The notes under the pieces: model-generated
Told to the model about the DNA's origin: nothing
Seen by the model: only the letters and a program-made list of their open reading frames with translations
The model's database searches: none
In this document: positions 21,672 through 23,011 of the stretch, in pieces
How the letters are laid out: each line of letters starts with the position of its first letter
Numbering within the stretch: position 1 is the stretch's first letter
Program-made: the position numbers and the translations under genes
Source: MGBC102946 sp022793145
GTDB taxonomy: Bacteria; Bacillota_I; Bacilli_A; RF39; UBA660
Direction of reading: 5' to 3'
Assembly (NCBI GenBank): GCA_947426265.1
Contig: CANEDJ010000022.1
Span: 1 to 23,011 of the forward strand
Length of the DNA stretch: 23,011 bases

Positions 21672-22517
21672 CACTATTGCATCTTTTATAGTATTTAAAA
21701 CTAATTGATTATCTTTAGATACAATATAAACCAAATAACTTCCTACTTCTGTCTCCATATGATTTTTCACAAGTTTATATTCATTAGGCAAATAAGTACT
21801 CCATTTTTTATCTAAAGTTTTCATATATTGATTCATTGACTTTTTTATATTATCTGCTTTTCCATTTTTAGGTCTTACAACAATATAAAAACTAGCACTT
21901 GTATCCTCACTTGAAGTTACGCCTTTAAATTCACTGACATCTTTTATAGAAAGTCCAAAATCTTCTAATTTAGCTTCTTTTGTATTTTCAAACAGTAATG
22001 GATGAGAACGCTCTTTTATCTTCTTCCATACAGCATCATTATCATTTGATAAAATATAAATTAAATATCCTTCGTACTCTTGTTTCATAACATTTTGTAA
22101 ATGTGCCTTTATTTCTTCACTTGCATCCTCTTTCTGATTGTACTCTTCTAATAAATTTTTATAATAAAGATCTATTTGTTCTTCTAGCAAATCTTTTTTG
22201 TCTTCTGAAGGTTTTATAATCATATAAGAATTTAAAGAAACTGCATTTACATCACTTTTTTCTCTTCTAAGTAAATATTCATCAAAATACTCTGGATTAA
22301 AGATATCAAATTCAATATCTTCTAATTCTGTAAAAAACTCCGAATCGTTTTCTATCGCTTCCTTTATATTTGGTAAATCTAATACTGTAGTTTTTAAAAT
22401 AGATATCTCTCTACTTGCCAGTTCTAAATCCATTTTATCATAAACTCCACATCCTGAAAAAAGACACAAAAGAAAAACGCCAAATAATCCACAAAAAATA
22501 ATCATAGTTTTTTTCAT
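21660..22517 (-). CDS. Lipoprotein with two DUF4358-like repeats
   Basis: 285 residues. The signal peptide ends in the lipobox 'LFSGC' (Cys23), so it is a lipid-anchored surface protein. The rest contains two similar parts: 'SLNSYMIIKPSEDKKDLLEE' to 'YEGYLIYILSNDNDAVWKKI' (about 94-168) and 'SASFYIVVRPKNGKADNIKK' to 'VGSYLVYIVSKDNQLVLNTI' (about 207-280). Both have the strand-helix-strand layout of DUF4358 proteins (I/V-x-K/RP near the start, Y-I-L/V-S near the end). The biochemical role is not known. GGAGAG overlaps the stop of the superoxide reductase gene (9 bases between the coding regions), so the two are coupled. Confidence 0.8.
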   Translation of the reverse strand: MKKTMIIFCGLFGVFLLCLFSGCGVYDKMDLELASREISILKTTVLDLPNIKEAIENDSEFFTELEDIEFDIFNPEYFDEYLLRREKSDVNAVSLNSYMIIKPSEDKKDLLEEQIDLYYKNLLEEYNQKEDASEEIKAHLQNVMKQEYEGYLIYILSNDNDAVWKKIKERSHPLLFENTKEAKLEDFGLSIKDVSEFKGVTSSEDTSASFYIVVRPKNGKADNIKKSMNQYMKTLDKKWSTYLPNEYKLVKNHMETEVGSYLVYIVSKDNQLVLNTIKDAIVKKD

Positions 22518-22526
22518 ATTGCTCTC

Positions 22527-22889
22527 CTACATTTCTACCTTCCAAAGACCGTGCAAATTACAATATGCATAAACTGCTTTTACTTTTTGATCAGTATTAA
22601 AAATAGCCATAGGCTTCTGATTTGGTTTTAAATCAAAAACTTTAACCACTTCATTTTCTAATTCATATGCAATCCATTCAATATAATGTTCTTCTGTCAT
22701 AGGATGCTCTACTTCTCCAACAGTTACTAAATAACCTTCATCATAAGATACTACTGGAATATGTTTTTCTTTTGCTGCTTCTACACTTCCTGGAATAAGT
22801 TCTTCCATTGGTTCTCCACAGCAACTAGGAATTATATCATCATTTATTATCATTACTTCATTACATTTTTTACATTTATAAAACTTCAT
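22527..22889 (-). CDS. dfx: Desulfoferrodoxin (superoxide reductase)
   Basis: 120 residues. The N-terminal desulforedoxin-type iron site has Cys6, Cys9, Cys23 and Cys24 ('CKKC', 'SCCGEPM'). The catalytic superoxide-reductase iron site has His43 ('EKHIPVV'), His62 ('EHPM'), His68 ('EEHYIEWI'), Cys110 and His113 ('YCNLHGLW'), all present. It reduces superoxide to hydrogen peroxide in the cytoplasm, without making oxygen, and is typical of anaerobes and microaerophiles, which supports an anaerobic lifestyle. It is the first gene of an operon with the lipoprotein and has a near-consensus promoter. Confidence 0.97.
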   Translation of the reverse strand: MKFYKCKKCNEVMIINDDIIPSCCGEPMEELIPGSVEAAKEKHIPVVSYDEGYLVTVGEVEHPMTEEHYIEWIAYELENEVVKVFDLKPNQKPMAIFNTDQKVKAVYAYCNLHGLWKVEM

Positions 22890-22913
22890 ACAATCACTAC
22901 TCTCCTATTTAAC

Positions 22914-22942
22914 ATTTTAAGAGAAACAGGAAAAAATGTCAA
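22914..22942 (-). promoter_or_regulatory. Sigma-A promoter of the superoxide reductase operon
   Basis: Minus strand perfect TTGACA (22937-22942), 17-base spacer, TAAAAT (22914-22919). It is about 25 bases before the start codon. Confidence 0.75.
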
Positions 22943-22998
22943 CAAAAAAGAGTATCTTTCAGCTCTAAGGAGTGAAAATTTTTCGCAATCATCATTTA

Positions 22999-23007
22999 TG
23001 ATATAAT
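22999..23007 (+). promoter_or_regulatory. Possible divergent extended -10 promoter at the window edge
   Basis: TGATATAAT on the plus strand, with no recognisable -35. It would serve a plus-strand gene outside the window, divergent from the superoxide reductase operon. Confidence 0.35.
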
Positions 23008-23011
23008 TAAG

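Noticed and set aside
1..23011. CRISPR arrays, tRNA and rRNA genes, complete insertion sequences
   Set aside because: Looked for on both strands; none seen. The only transposase-like piece is the short HTH gene at 19216-19563, without terminal repeats that I can find.

Overview
The window comes from an AT-rich, low-GC Gram-positive bacterium (Firmicutes/Bacillota in the broad sense, probably a Bacilli- or Clostridia-like anaerobe of gut type). The evidence is a SecA with a C-terminal SEC-C zinc motif, long-form HPF, an agr quorum-sensing locus, an LPxTG-type surface protein with its own sortase, a desulfoferrodoxin, and strong AGGAGG ribosome binding sites. TGA is a normal stop (it ends agrA and the adhesin gene), so this is not a Mycoplasma-type code. 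Almost all genes lie on the minus strand; the plus-strand exceptions are two small island genes, an integrase remnant and agrBD.

Region 1 (1-1300): the N-terminus of a type IV prepilin-like protein, cut by the window edge; then a two-gene operon of a membrane-anchored thioredoxin-like protein and a PH-domain protein.

Region 2 (1364-7181): a decayed genomic island in the 3' end of secA. A 41-bp copy of the secA 3' end (39/41 identical) lies at each edge. Inside each edge is a near-identical 21-bp putative arm site, and a frameshifted tyrosine-integrase C-terminus lies next to the right edge. The cargo is a compact restriction-modification operon (XRE regulator, nuclease-methyltransferase fusion, two-domain specificity subunit). 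It is flanked by two small plus-strand genes of unknown function whose upstream regions are alike.

Region 3 (7137-10900): housekeeping genes secA, hpf and a cold-shock gene, each with clear signals. A 12-bp inverted repeat lies in the secA leader.

Region 4 (10934-14191): an agr locus in an unusual convergent layout. agrB and a previously unlisted agrD of 39 codons are on the plus strand; agrA-agrC is on the minus strand in reversed order. Between the two arms is a promoter with perfect -35 and -10 hexamers but no gene behind it, followed about 90 bases later by a bidirectional hairpin. This looks like a small RNA gene.

Region 5 (14212-19610): a Ca2+-type P-type ATPase, a hypothetical protein, a DUF6119/TIGR04141-like protein and a short transposase-derived HTH protein. 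The last two each have a strong promoter.

Region 6 (19617-23011): a thioester-domain/SpaA-domain adhesin translationally coupled to a dedicated sortase, and an operon of superoxide reductase plus a DUF4358-like lipoprotein driven by a near-consensus promoter.
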